From Bacteroidales bacterium (GTDB taxonomy: Bacteria; Bacteroidota; Bacteroidia; Bacteroidales; JAFGUD01): 64,000 nucleotides of DNA. Under the pieces are notes generated by a model that saw only the letters and a program-made list of their open reading frames with translations, was not told the origin of the DNA and searched no databases. Below, in pieces: positions 10,701 through 18,753 of this stretch (its first letter is position 1; each line of letters begins with the position of its first letter). The stretch is taken from assembly GCA_016938685.1 (NCBI GenBank), contig JAFGUD010000528.1, positions 1-64,000 of the forward strand, given 5' to 3'. A program made the translations under genes and the position numbers.

Positions 10701-10896
10701 CATAATAACCTTTGTCCCAATATTCTCTGATATCAGTTTTCATATCCTCAAAATAATATTGAGAAGTGTAAAAACTATTACTTTCTCCAGTGTTTTTTGA
10801 ACAAACTAAAAACCAATTTTGACTTTTTACAATTTGAGTAGAAAAAGAAAGAAGAGTAAAAACAATAAGTATTTTAAAAAATAAATAACGATTCAT
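7702..10896 (-). CDS. exported caspase-like (C14) protease with N-terminal W/KEKW repeats (DUF7477-like) and CARDB-like middle region
   Basis: signal peptide; five repeats such as EKWDKGFYITDIAFGEGEWLIIMSKG; CARDB-like GDISFSENVLDAGETAKLSITIENVGPGDA; caspase motifs YYSGHG and IDACFSGGG. Confidence 0.87.
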   Translation of the reverse strand: MNRYLFFKILIVFTLLSFSTQIVKSQNWFLVCSKNTGESNSFYTSQYYFEDMKTDIREYWDKGYYVSNIEYNGYYWITTFSSNSKITDQTWIKHNIFPKETIQEKWDKGFYITDIAFGEGEWLIIMSKGLGYEDDIWRTKSNYEDMKTEIQKYWDLNYRITNIEYGDGMWAFSMAKGTGIIGQTFNPNVDIPADWIKEKWEEDFDVTDVAYGEGKWLVVMSGGLNLNQTYYKDDVFPVDWVKEKVTDGYVISSFCSSTNNTTTTNIATVSDVFNINTNDNFIVNRNYTSGTKQTFNFKLDDYYDINKCKLFIIGKDYNYDSDADYTDFKILVNEKEVFVGQLNSKSSFYSENLDSYGFDIENYIQYGPNTVSIQNTEDEGQGDYALIYSIAVNYDKNYNQSHGKLTEAEYLHVAKNPDNLKINFLGNDDNYTVVNIDQTGNNTSCIQNNTYIIDKKTNKKYFLQKAENILICKDKTYKYTSNFTLYFDKIPETTTNIDLIEPAEGNSYSFYDISFEFPKNVTEVVMPPILKIGDISFSENVLDAGETAKLSITIENVGPGDANDVYVNLSTTTSGITLPAVVNFPIIPANNGKKTVTIDVTGQMSLKNTEATIKIDVVEPHFMVNIQGKQLKFTTKSFNKPDLILAQYAIIENQSANPNNQIDINEILELKLIVQNIGQGNAEKINIDVINNQSGVMFLGVMENGQLIRQNPIFSEINAGKYVTIIYRYFVNSEFTDSELKFTIKAKDNSGLYGFTEIKSFAINKELEESGFIHKVDNTNENENEHVIIENIPNEIVDVDQNIPKSSKIYANRYALIIGNANYQKNGSDVVDISYSLNDARIFKKYAVNTLGIPDDERHIYYLEDAKALELKEYLENFSELIKLKPAGSEFFVYYSGHGTLDSSKNSYILPVDVKSRYVEDYALSLDDFYAQLNSGSDKKTYIFIDACFSGGGKTGVLVPYSKVGLRQSKNNAVPTNILVFAASTGTEISQEYPEKQHGLFTYFLLKELQNMNSDKTFNEIGEDVINNVKSETLVPSKNLRTQTPTIKINPSIQNEWKNWKINP

Positions 10897-11055
10897 AATT
10901 TTTGTTTTTAAAAAGTCAAAATTAGTAAATATTGAAATTACATTAAAAAAGCAATAATGATGTGAATTAAAAGATGAAATATAAAACTGAAAATCAACTT
11001 AATATGTGTTTTGTTTAAATCATGTAAAAAAAACTGATCTAGGCAAAGCGACAAC

Positions 11056-11147
11056 CAACTTTGTTCTACTCCGAAGAATGAGGAGTCTCTAACTCGTGAT
11101 AAACGTATCGTAGTCTAGACTCCTCCTATCGTCGGAGTGACAAATTG
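11056..11147. repeat. dispersed palindromic repeat, copy A
   Basis: ACTCCGAAGAATGAGGAGTCT (11068-11088) inverted against AGACTCCTCCTATCGTCGGAGT (11117-11138); near-identical second copy at 31953-32040. Confidence 0.85.
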
Positions 11148-11217
11148 ACTATTGTGACAACGGATTAAGCCCTTGTTGATTCTTAATTTATATTAATATC
11201 GTAATTATAACAAAAAT

Positions 11218-11257
11218 GAAATAATAGTTAATGACAATCATCACTAACTATTATTTC
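11218..11257 (-). terminator. probable terminator downstream of the 11266..12537 gene
   Basis: GAAATAATAGTTA / TAACTATTATTTC perfect 13-bp stem, 14-nt loop. Confidence 0.6.
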
Positions 11258-11265
11258 AAAAATAT

Positions 11266-12537
11266 TTATTTCATAGGAGTAACAATAAAATCAGTTCCGG
11301 CAATATCAACGTTGAAATTTGTCACACCGGCATTTTTTAGCAAATCTATCATCATCAGTTTCAAACGCAATCTGTCTAATAAATAAGTTCTTCCTTCCCA
11401 TGATTTACCAATTTGTTGACCGTTGTTTCTCCAAACAGCCGGATTTATTGATGATTCGGCAAAAAGTTTACAATCGAGCATAGATTGTTCAAGAGACAAT
11501 TCAATATTTTGAGTTAGAAGTGAATCTGAGATTTTTAAAGAAAATAACATTCCGTCTCTAAGATAACTAGAATATCTTTTAGCAATATCATACATATAAT
11601 TATCAATATCGCGGGCAAATACTTCTTTTAAAGCAAGATCAACTGCATCGTAATCATTTGAAGCTCCATCAACTGTATATTTTGAATCATAAATAAGAAT
11701 TTCTGTTGCTGTATTGGTGTTGTAACCAATTAAGTGAAAGTTCACAATTCTTTGATCTGTGTTAGGAACTTTTGTAATTGTGATTGTATCCATACTGAAA
11801 ACAATGTCAACTTGTCGACTACGGTTAGCGTTATTGGTAATTGATGTGACAAAATCTAAGTATTTGTTGCCAGTAGCATAAGATTGAAAACCTTCAGCCG
11901 GGTTATAATCAGCAGGTTTTGGTTGTAGTTTTGCTCTTTCAAGCATTCTTAATTCAATAACATTATCAAATTTGTATTTTGGTTGCAGACACATTGTGTG
12001 AAAACCATTTAAAGCACTATTATACAGTTCTTTAGTTGGTGCATCTCCGTCTCTTTCTATGTAAGGGTTAACAATAAAAACTACAGAGTATTTTATAAAA
12101 GTGTTTATGTAATATTGTAAAAACTCTATCAAATCAGGATTGTATTTTGTGCGGTAAACCATACAAGTATATAGTCCGTTTTCGGCTCTGTATTTCTTTT
12201 TAGTTTTAAAAACATCGTATTCGTCTTTTAATAAAAATACAACTTCACCTGCAAATTCAGCAAGAACAGAATCAACTCTTGGATTATCCAAATACATTTG
12301 ATTACCAATAAGTTCACGAAGAATAAGTACTTTTGTATTGTATTTCGCTTCTGCTTTCGAAGAGCCATAAGCGGTAATTGGTTCAAAAAACTCTTTGTCT
12401 TTTAAATTGTCGCGGTCATCTTTCATTTGTTTGTAGTTTTTGAAGTCACTACAACCGCCTTTTCCTATTTGAGCGCTTATTTGTAAAGATAAACTCAGTA
12501 AAATAAGAAAAACTGTTAATGAGATAATTCTTTTCAT
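11266..12537 (-). CDS. exported hypothetical protein (possibly DUF6175-like)
   Basis: signal peptide MKRIISLTVFLILLSLSLQISAQ; 423 aa; 10 nt from the upstream gene; family assignment uncertain. Confidence 0.6.
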   Translation of the reverse strand: MKRIISLTVFLILLSLSLQISAQIGKGGCSDFKNYKQMKDDRDNLKDKEFFEPITAYGSSKAEAKYNTKVLILRELIGNQMYLDNPRVDSVLAEFAGEVVFLLKDEYDVFKTKKKYRAENGLYTCMVYRTKYNPDLIEFLQYYINTFIKYSVVFIVNPYIERDGDAPTKELYNSALNGFHTMCLQPKYKFDNVIELRMLERAKLQPKPADYNPAEGFQSYATGNKYLDFVTSITNNANRSRQVDIVFSMDTITITKVPNTDQRIVNFHLIGYNTNTATEILIYDSKYTVDGASNDYDAVDLALKEVFARDIDNYMYDIAKRYSSYLRDGMLFSLKISDSLLTQNIELSLEQSMLDCKLFAESSINPAVWRNNGQQIGKSWEGRTYLLDRLRLKLMMIDLLKNAGVTNFNVDIAGTDFIVTPMK

Positions 12538-12547
12538 AATTTTTAGA

Positions 12548-13591
12548 TTAGAAAGTTAATATAATTGTTTTAGTTTGAATATCGCTTAGTGTTTTTATGT
12601 CATCTATTAGTTGAATACACTCATCAGCCTGAATTATTGTTGTTTCGTAGCCGTCTATGAATTTTTTCGTATAATATTTATCAATATCAATTTTATCTTT
12701 TGAAATAATAATTTTCACAAAAGAGTATTGACCTGCTTCAACAGTCTCGTAAAAATTAAGATTGTATGCAAAAAAATCTTCGTAAGTACCTTTTTTAAAT
12801 TCTGTATTGTCGTTTTCTATTGCCCAAAGAAATTTATGTTCAGTATCTCCAGGATCATAAAATAAAGCATAAATATATGCGTTTTTAGATAGTTCAAGTT
12901 TAATGTTGTAGTCTACATCATATTTTGTTTTGTATACTTGTCCTATTCCATCTATTTCTGTGCTTGATTCTTCGGTTTTATTTTTTGTTAAATTTACAGA
13001 TTTCAGAATTACGTTATCTTTTTTAAATTCCATTAAATTTTTGAAAGGATCAGCAGTAATACTACTTCCATCTAGTTCTTCAAGAATACTAATAGAGTTT
13101 GTTTTTACCTGATAATCTTTAAAAATAAATTCTGCCTGAGAATGAATATGACTCATTGTAAATTTAGACAAAGAAATTCCGCTTTTATTTAGGCTGTATT
13201 CCCCTGTTAGTGTATAGTCGTTTTGTTTTGTTTTTTCTATTTCTTCATTGGTAGGCATTTCAATGTCGTAAGGAGAAGACAGTTTGTAAAAAACCTGTCT
13301 TAAAATAACATTATTTAGGTCTTTTTGTAAATACTTTGTAATTCGGTAACCAAGTTCTTTGGAAAGATTTGTTTGCTCTCCGTTTGAATTGTAAAGAAAA
13401 TTGACATGAATAAGTACAGTATCTTTGTTATTACAAGCTTTTTTAATGTCTTTATTTTTTATAAGAATTTCATTTGCAAAAAAATTTGAAAATTCACTTG
13501 AGATTTCATCAAGAACTTTGCTTTGTTCCTGACTAAAAAGGTTGATATTTAATGAAAAAAAAGCGAGCAGAAGTATTATTTTAAATTTCAT
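12548..13591 (-). CDS. exported protein with C-terminal DUF4384-like domain
   Basis: signal peptide; region DVDYNIKLELSKNAYIYALFYDPGDTEHKFLWAIEND...SFVKIIISKDKIDI resembles the DUF4384 pattern. Confidence 0.55.
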   Translation of the reverse strand: MKFKIILLLAFFSLNINLFSQEQSKVLDEISSEFSNFFANEILIKNKDIKKACNNKDTVLIHVNFLYNSNGEQTNLSKELGYRITKYLQKDLNNVILRQVFYKLSSPYDIEMPTNEEIEKTKQNDYTLTGEYSLNKSGISLSKFTMSHIHSQAEFIFKDYQVKTNSISILEELDGSSITADPFKNLMEFKKDNVILKSVNLTKNKTEESSTEIDGIGQVYKTKYDVDYNIKLELSKNAYIYALFYDPGDTEHKFLWAIENDNTEFKKGTYEDFFAYNLNFYETVEAGQYSFVKIIISKDKIDIDKYYTKKFIDGYETTIIQADECIQLIDDIKTLSDIQTKTIILTF

Positions 13592-13747
13592 AAAAGCAAG
13601 TTTTAGGTTTAGTGAATAATAGATATTAAATTTAACGTAAAACTAAAACCTTTGATTTAGAAAAAAAAATTTCAGAAGCTATTTTGTTGATTTAATGTAT
13701 TAAAAATGTATTTAGATGTGAATAGGTTTTGAAAATATGCAAAAAAA

Positions 13748-13773
13748 AACTGCCTAACAATTGTTAGACAGTT
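13748..13773 (-). terminator. intrinsic terminator downstream of PQQ-like propeller gene
   Basis: AACTGcCTAACAATTGTTAGaCAGTT hairpin followed on the minus strand by a T9 run. Confidence 0.8.
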
Positions 13774-13779
13774 AAAATA

Positions 13780-15273
13780 TTAGTCTCCAAAACAATAAAG
13801 ATTTCCGTCCCGACAAGCCACGTATATTCTACCGTCCCAAACAAAAGGAGTTGCTTCAAATGAACCTAAATCCTGATGTTGTAAAAGTTTAAAATTCATA
13901 TCTTTATCAAATTCAAATAAATAAATACCTTCGTAAGTAGGTGCAATTATTTTATTACCAACAATAATCGGTGTAGAAATAGATGGTCCTGTATGGTATT
14001 TAAAAGCTAATTCCGGCATAGGATAAGTATGTTTTAACATAGGCCCTTTTGTTGTTTTATTTTCCGCTATTTTGTCATGTCTCACAACATATAAATTTCC
14101 GTCAATTGCAAGGAAAGCAGATAATTTAGGCATCGTGTCGGCAGCATAATAATCATTTATACTTGCAGAGCCTATAATTCCGCCAGCCCAATAAGCGTGA
14201 GTTTTAGTTTCTGTGGGGAAATACCAAACAACGCATTCATCGGGAGATAAAGAGGGATTTATTTTCATTGCGCCACCTTGTCCCGGAATATATTCTTTTT
14301 CTATGGTAATAATCAAACATTCGTCATCGGTAACAATTGGAGAACCATCCATATCAGCTTCGGTATCAAAAACCCAATCAATTTCTTTCTTTTTAATATT
14401 GTAACCAAAAAGATGCCCTGAACCGGAAGTAATGTATACATATCCGTTTAAATAACTTGGTGATGATTCTGTAACTAGATTTCCGCCGTGAGTATTTGCA
14501 TCAGATGCGTAAAAAAGCGTATCTACATCATATATAAAAGGTTGTAGAACTCCGTCGCGCATTTCTGCATGATTTGGATTTGGATCGAAAACAATAAATA
14601 ATCCGTTTTCAAGTCCAAGATAGGCTGTGTCGTTTACAATAAGAGCAGAACCGTCAACATCACGACTGTAAGAACGCATTTTTTTGCTGCTATAAATCCA
14701 TTTTTTTTGGAATGATCTGAAAGCTATACATTTATAACTTTGAACAACTTTTGAGTCAGAGCTATACATTGCTCCTCTTCTGCTTCCCTGCATGATATAA
14801 AATTCATCATCAGGGCTTGTTGGATTTGGATTGCGCCAGATAGAACCTGTTCCTTTTATAACATCATCAAATTCAAATTCATTCATTAATTTCCCGTCAG
14901 AAACCCTGATTTTTTTAAGGTTGTGATCGTATGCTCCTTGAATAATATACAATGTGTCGTTGTATTTTATCATCAAAGGTTGACCTGTCCAGCCGGCACC
15001 CGACCAAGTTTTGTGGATTGTTCCTACCCAGGTTTTACCTGTTCCTAATAGATGTTTCCATTTTATATTAAGATGAGAAGGTGCATAATTCCCGTAGAAA
15101 TATCTTCGTTCATTTCCTAAATACGTTCGGTTTATTATAAAAGTAGATTTTGCTTGTCTAACTTGAATTGTAATGTCTGAATTTTTGACAGGTTTATCCA
15201 TATTACCATCAGCGCACGAAGAAAAAAGTACGGAAAGTATTATTATTACAGAATAAAATATTTTTTTTAGCAT
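13780..15273 (-). CDS. lipoprotein with PQQ-like beta-propeller repeats
   Basis: lipobox-like LFSSCADG; repeated blade motifs (GSPIVTDDE, STPIIVGNKIIAPTYEG, ATPFVWDGRIYVACRDGNLYCFGD). Confidence 0.8.
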   Translation of the reverse strand: MLKKIFYSVIIILSVLFSSCADGNMDKPVKNSDITIQVRQAKSTFIINRTYLGNERRYFYGNYAPSHLNIKWKHLLGTGKTWVGTIHKTWSGAGWTGQPLMIKYNDTLYIIQGAYDHNLKKIRVSDGKLMNEFEFDDVIKGTGSIWRNPNPTSPDDEFYIMQGSRRGAMYSSDSKVVQSYKCIAFRSFQKKWIYSSKKMRSYSRDVDGSALIVNDTAYLGLENGLFIVFDPNPNHAEMRDGVLQPFIYDVDTLFYASDANTHGGNLVTESSPSYLNGYVYITSGSGHLFGYNIKKKEIDWVFDTEADMDGSPIVTDDECLIITIEKEYIPGQGGAMKINPSLSPDECVVWYFPTETKTHAYWAGGIIGSASINDYYAADTMPKLSAFLAIDGNLYVVRHDKIAENKTTKGPMLKHTYPMPELAFKYHTGPSISTPIIVGNKIIAPTYEGIYLFEFDKDMNFKLLQHQDLGSFEATPFVWDGRIYVACRDGNLYCFGD

Positions 15274-15288
15274 TTAGTGAAATTTGTG

Positions 15289-15319
15289 CAAATTTATTTT
15301 TAAAAAAGTTTCGGACAAA
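15289..15319 (-). promoter_or_regulatory. Bacteroidota primary-sigma promoter for the 13780..15273 gene
   Basis: minus strand TTTG-N19-TAAATTTG just upstream of the start codon. Confidence 0.7.
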
Positions 15320-15353
15320 TAATCTTTTCAACAAATCTTGAAATTTAATAAGG

Positions 15354-15383
15354 TTGTCTTTTTTTTAAATTTGATTATTTTTG
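15354..15383 (+). promoter_or_regulatory. Bacteroidota-type promoter for the CapA-family gene
   Basis: TTG (15354-15356)-N19-TATTTTTG (15376-15383); the track's TTG start at 15381 lies inside this -7 box. Confidence 0.65.
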
Positions 15384-15407
15384 TCGATCAAAACAAAATA
15401 TTTTATT

Positions 15408-16544
15408 ATGAACAAAATTTTTATTTCAATTTCAGCATTGCTGATTATTATAAGTGCTTCACTAATATTTATTAGCTGCAAAGACAACAATAAGGCTACA
15501 TCTGATATTAATCAAATTGTAGTTGCCGGTGAAGAGAACATTATTGAAGAAGTAATGGTAAAGGATACAATTACAATTGTAGCTGTTGGTGACATGATGT
15601 TAGGAACAAATTATCCTTCAAGCCCTAATTATTTGCCACCAAATGACGATTATAATTCTTTGTTTAACGACCTTGTTCCATATTTGAAAGACGCAGATGT
15701 TACTTTCGGGAACTGTGAAGGAACCTTTTCGGATAAACCTGAATATGCAAAACATTGTAATGATCCTCAATGGTGCTATCGTTTCAGTATGCCTACAAAA
15801 TACGTGAATGGCTTTGTTGATGCCGGTTTTGATGTTGTTAGTATTGCAAATAATCATGTGCATGATTTGGGTTCGTATGGAAAACAAAGTACAATTAAAA
15901 CTTTGCAAGATGCAGGTTTAAATTTTGCAGGAGTTTGTGATATTCCTGTTGATACATTTACAATAAATGGAGTAAAATATGGTTTTTGTGCATTTGCTCC
16001 AAATGAAGGTACTTGTCAAATAACAGATTACAAAAAAATGCAGGAAACTGTAAGAATGTTGAAAGAACAATGTCAAATTGTAATGGTATCGTTTCATGGC
16101 GGAGCAGAAGGCAGTAAATATGAGCATGTACCTCGCGAATATGAATATTTTTTGGGTCAAAATAGGGGTAATGTTTACGAATTTGCACACCTTGCAATTG
16201 ATGCCGGAGCAGATGTTGTAATAGGACAAGGACCTCATGTTACAAGAGGCATAGAGTTATACAATGGTAAATTTATTGCTTACAGTTTGGGAAACTTCTG
16301 TACTTACCGAAGATTTAATATTCAAGGAGTTAACGGTTTTGCTCCAATTGTAAAACTTTGGCTTGATGACGAAGGGAATTTTATAAAAGGAAAAATTACG
16401 CCGGTTTATCAGGATAAATTTAAAGGTACTTTCTACGATGACCAAAAAAGAGTAATCAAAAGAATGCAGGAACTTACAAAACAAGATTTTCCTGAAAGTG
16501 GACTTTTAATTACCGACGAAGGACAAATAATAATTAATAATTGA
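15408..16544 (+). CDS. CapA-family protein (poly-gamma-glutamate synthesis / metallophosphatase-like), lipoprotein
   Basis: GDMMLGTNYPS, SIANNHVHDLGSYG, SFHGGAEG, GADVVIGQGPHVTRGIELYNGKFIAYSLGNF; start moved from 15381 to ATG 15408. Confidence 0.88.
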   Translation: MNKIFISISALLIIISASLIFISCKDNNKATSDINQIVVAGEENIIEEVMVKDTITIVAVGDMMLGTNYPSSPNYLPPNDDYNSLFNDLVPYLKDADVTFGNCEGTFSDKPEYAKHCNDPQWCYRFSMPTKYVNGFVDAGFDVVSIANNHVHDLGSYGKQSTIKTLQDAGLNFAGVCDIPVDTFTINGVKYGFCAFAPNEGTCQITDYKKMQETVRMLKEQCQIVMVSFHGGAEGSKYEHVPREYEYFLGQNRGNVYEFAHLAIDAGADVVIGQGPHVTRGIELYNGKFIAYSLGNFCTYRRFNIQGVNGFAPIVKLWLDDEGNFIKGKITPVYQDKFKGTFYDDQKRVIKRMQELTKQDFPESGLLITDEGQIIINN

Positions 16545-16570
16545 TAGTTAATAATTAATAGTTAATAATT
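16530..16570. repeat. degenerate 7-bp tandem repeat (ATAATTA/ATAGTTA), overlaps the CapA gene 3' end
   Basis: units ATAATTA ATAATTG ATAGTTA ATAATTA ATAGTTA ATAATT. Confidence 0.85.
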
Positions 16571-16694
16571 CAATATTGTTTAGTTAAGAAAAAATGCCCC
16601 AGCGGGGCTTAATAATTGTAAAAAAAACATACAGGTACCCAAACCATTTGTCCCTGCGGGGCAATATATTAAATCTACTAACTAAACGACATTG
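16571..16694. repeat. MITE-like palindromic element with 17-bp imperfect terminal inverted repeats
   Basis: left CAATATTGTTTAGTTAA (16571-16587) vs reverse complement of right end CAATGTCGTTTAGTTAG (16678-16694), 14/17; inner inverted TGCCCCAGCGGGGC / GTCCCTGCGGGGCA. Confidence 0.6.
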
Positions 16695-16824
16695 ATTAAT
16701 AATTGATAATAATCAACTATATTATGTTTGGTGAGATAATGGCTGCCTTAATGGGCAAAATATTGATTTACTAAATAGTGTTTTAGATCTAAAAAATAAT
16801 TTCAAAAAAAACCAAAAACTGATT

Positions 16825-16900
16825 AACTGGTTAACTGGTTAACTCGATAACTGGTTAACTCGATAACTGGCAAACTGGTTAACTGGTTAACTCGATAACT
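16825..16900. repeat. degenerate 8-bp tandem repeat (AACTGGTT / AACTCGAT), 9.5 units
   Basis: AACTGGTT AACTGGTT AACTCGAT AACTGGTT AACTCGAT AACTGGCA AACTGGTT AACTGGTT AACTCGAT AACT, ends 11 bp before the ATG at 16911. Confidence 0.95.
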
Positions 16901-16910
16901 TATAGGAAAA

Positions 16911-18683
16911 ATGAAAAAAATAAATACAATTATTATTCTACTGTTTTTAAGCATAATTGGCTTTTCGCAGACAGAAATAACAAGTAAAGAAGTTCAAAAT
17001 CATATTGATTTTCTTGCTTCAGATGACTTAAAAGGTCGTTTCCCCGGCACAGAAGGTGATGAAACCGCAGCAAATTACATTCGCGACGAATTTAAAAATT
17101 TAGGCTTAGAATTGTTGTTTGACGATGGTTTTCAGTACTTTGACATACAAACAAAATCTAAGGTTGTTGGTTCAAAATCACTTCAAATTGGTAGTTTTTC
17201 TTGCAAATACGTAGAAGAATATCAGCCTTTGATGTTTTCGGCATCAGGTAAATTTTCCGGTAAAGCAGTTTTTGCAGGATACGGAATGACAATTGAAGAC
17301 GAAAATCAACCTTGGAATGACTATGAAAATCTTGATGTTAAAGGCAAATGGGTTGTGATTTTCAGAGGGAAACCAAATATTGCAGCTTATCCTGAAACGT
17401 ACTTTGATAAATACACAATAGAATATTCAAAAGTGCTTACAGCCTCTGATTTAGGCGCAGTTGGAGTTGTTTTTATAAATGGGTACAACGATTATCCAAA
17501 AGATAAATTGATTGAACCTTGTTTCGGAAGATTTTCAGAAAAAGCTCAAATTCCTGCTTATTCAGTAATAAGATATACCGGCGACAGATTGCTTGGTTTT
17601 GCTGGCAAAAAAGTCGGTGAGGTAGAAAAACTCATCAATGAAACAGGCAAAACTGTTTCGTTTGATTTAGACGTGACAATAAAAAATGACCTTACAATTG
17701 AGCCTGTTATGGTAAAAACTCACAATGTTGTCGCAGTTTTGGAAGGAAGCGATGAAAATTTAAAAGACGAATATATTGTAATTGGCGCACATTACGATCA
17801 TCTTGGTTTTGGTGGCTGTAACTCAGGCTCAAAAATGCCGGATAAGATTGCAATTCATAATGGTGCTGATGACAATGCATCAGGTGTTGCAGGAGTTTTG
17901 GAAATAGCAGAATATTTAGCTGCAAACAAAAATCTACTTGGTAGAAGTATTATTTTTATCGCATTTGGAGCAGAAGAAAGAGGTTTATTGGGCTCAAATT
18001 ATTTTGTGGAAAATCTCCCTGTTGACAAAGACAAAATTTATTGCATGTTGAACATGGATATGATTGGAAAATATAATGGGAAATTGACTGTAATGGGAGC
18101 AGGAACAGCTGCTGAATTTAATGATGTTTTTAACAGTGTTGATTATGACACAACAACGCTAAACGTTAAATTACATGATAAACCGTATTCCGGTTCCGAC
18201 CATGCTTCTTTTATAAGTCATGGTATACCGGCGGTTTTCTTTTATGGCAGTTCAGGGAAAGATTATCATACTCCATTTGATGATGCGGAGTTTATAAATT
18301 CTGAAAGCGCTGCTATTATTATGCAATATGTTGCAAATTCTGCAATAAAATTTTCTATTAAAGAAGGTAATTTAACTTTTGTTGATGTAAAAGACGAAAA
18401 TAATAATAATAATCACGGATATGGAATGAGAGTTAAACTTGGTGTTGTTCCTGCTTTTGAAGATACAGACAATAAAGGGATGAAAATTAGCGGCGTTACA
18501 GATGATAGCCCTGCTCAAAAAGGCGGAATGCAAGCTAATGATATTATTACTGCAATAAATGATGAACCAGTTAGTAATATTTATGATTACATGGAAAGAC
18601 TTAAAAAAATAAACCCCGGCGACAAAACAGTAATAAAAATAAATCGTGGTGGAGAAGAAATTGAAATTGAAATACAGTTTTAG
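16911..18683 (+). CDS. exported M28 family metallopeptidase with PA and C-terminal PDZ domain
   Basis: signal peptide; GAHYDHLG, NGADDNASGVAGVLEIAEYL, FGAEERGLLGSNYF, SGSDHASF; PDZ SPAQKGGMQANDIITAINDEPV. Confidence 0.93.
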   Translation: MKKINTIIILLFLSIIGFSQTEITSKEVQNHIDFLASDDLKGRFPGTEGDETAANYIRDEFKNLGLELLFDDGFQYFDIQTKSKVVGSKSLQIGSFSCKYVEEYQPLMFSASGKFSGKAVFAGYGMTIEDENQPWNDYENLDVKGKWVVIFRGKPNIAAYPETYFDKYTIEYSKVLTASDLGAVGVVFINGYNDYPKDKLIEPCFGRFSEKAQIPAYSVIRYTGDRLLGFAGKKVGEVEKLINETGKTVSFDLDVTIKNDLTIEPVMVKTHNVVAVLEGSDENLKDEYIVIGAHYDHLGFGGCNSGSKMPDKIAIHNGADDNASGVAGVLEIAEYLAANKNLLGRSIIFIAFGAEERGLLGSNYFVENLPVDKDKIYCMLNMDMIGKYNGKLTVMGAGTAAEFNDVFNSVDYDTTTLNVKLHDKPYSGSDHASFISHGIPAVFFYGSSGKDYHTPFDDAEFINSESAAIIMQYVANSAIKFSIKEGNLTFVDVKDENNNNNHGYGMRVKLGVVPAFEDTDNKGMKISGVTDDSPAQKGGMQANDIITAINDEPVSNIYDYMERLKKINPGDKTVIKINRGGEEIEIEIQF

Positions 18684-18700
18684 ATAAAAAATAATTTAGA

Positions 18701-18728
18701 ATGAAAGACTGAGAACTGAACGACTGAA
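18701..18728. repeat. degenerate heptad/octad repeat (GACTGAA family)
   Basis: GAATGAAA GACTGAGA ACTGAAC GACTGAAA. Confidence 0.65.
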
Positions 18729-18753
18729 ACACAAAACAAAATAAAAAATAAAC

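Noticed and set aside
15381-15407. Track start (TTG) of the CapA-family gene
   Set aside because: The TTG lies inside a -7 promoter box; ATG at 15408 precedes the signal peptide.
16825-16900. Octad tract considered as a CRISPR-like array
   Set aside because: Units are contiguous 8-mers with no spacers; no cas genes nearby.
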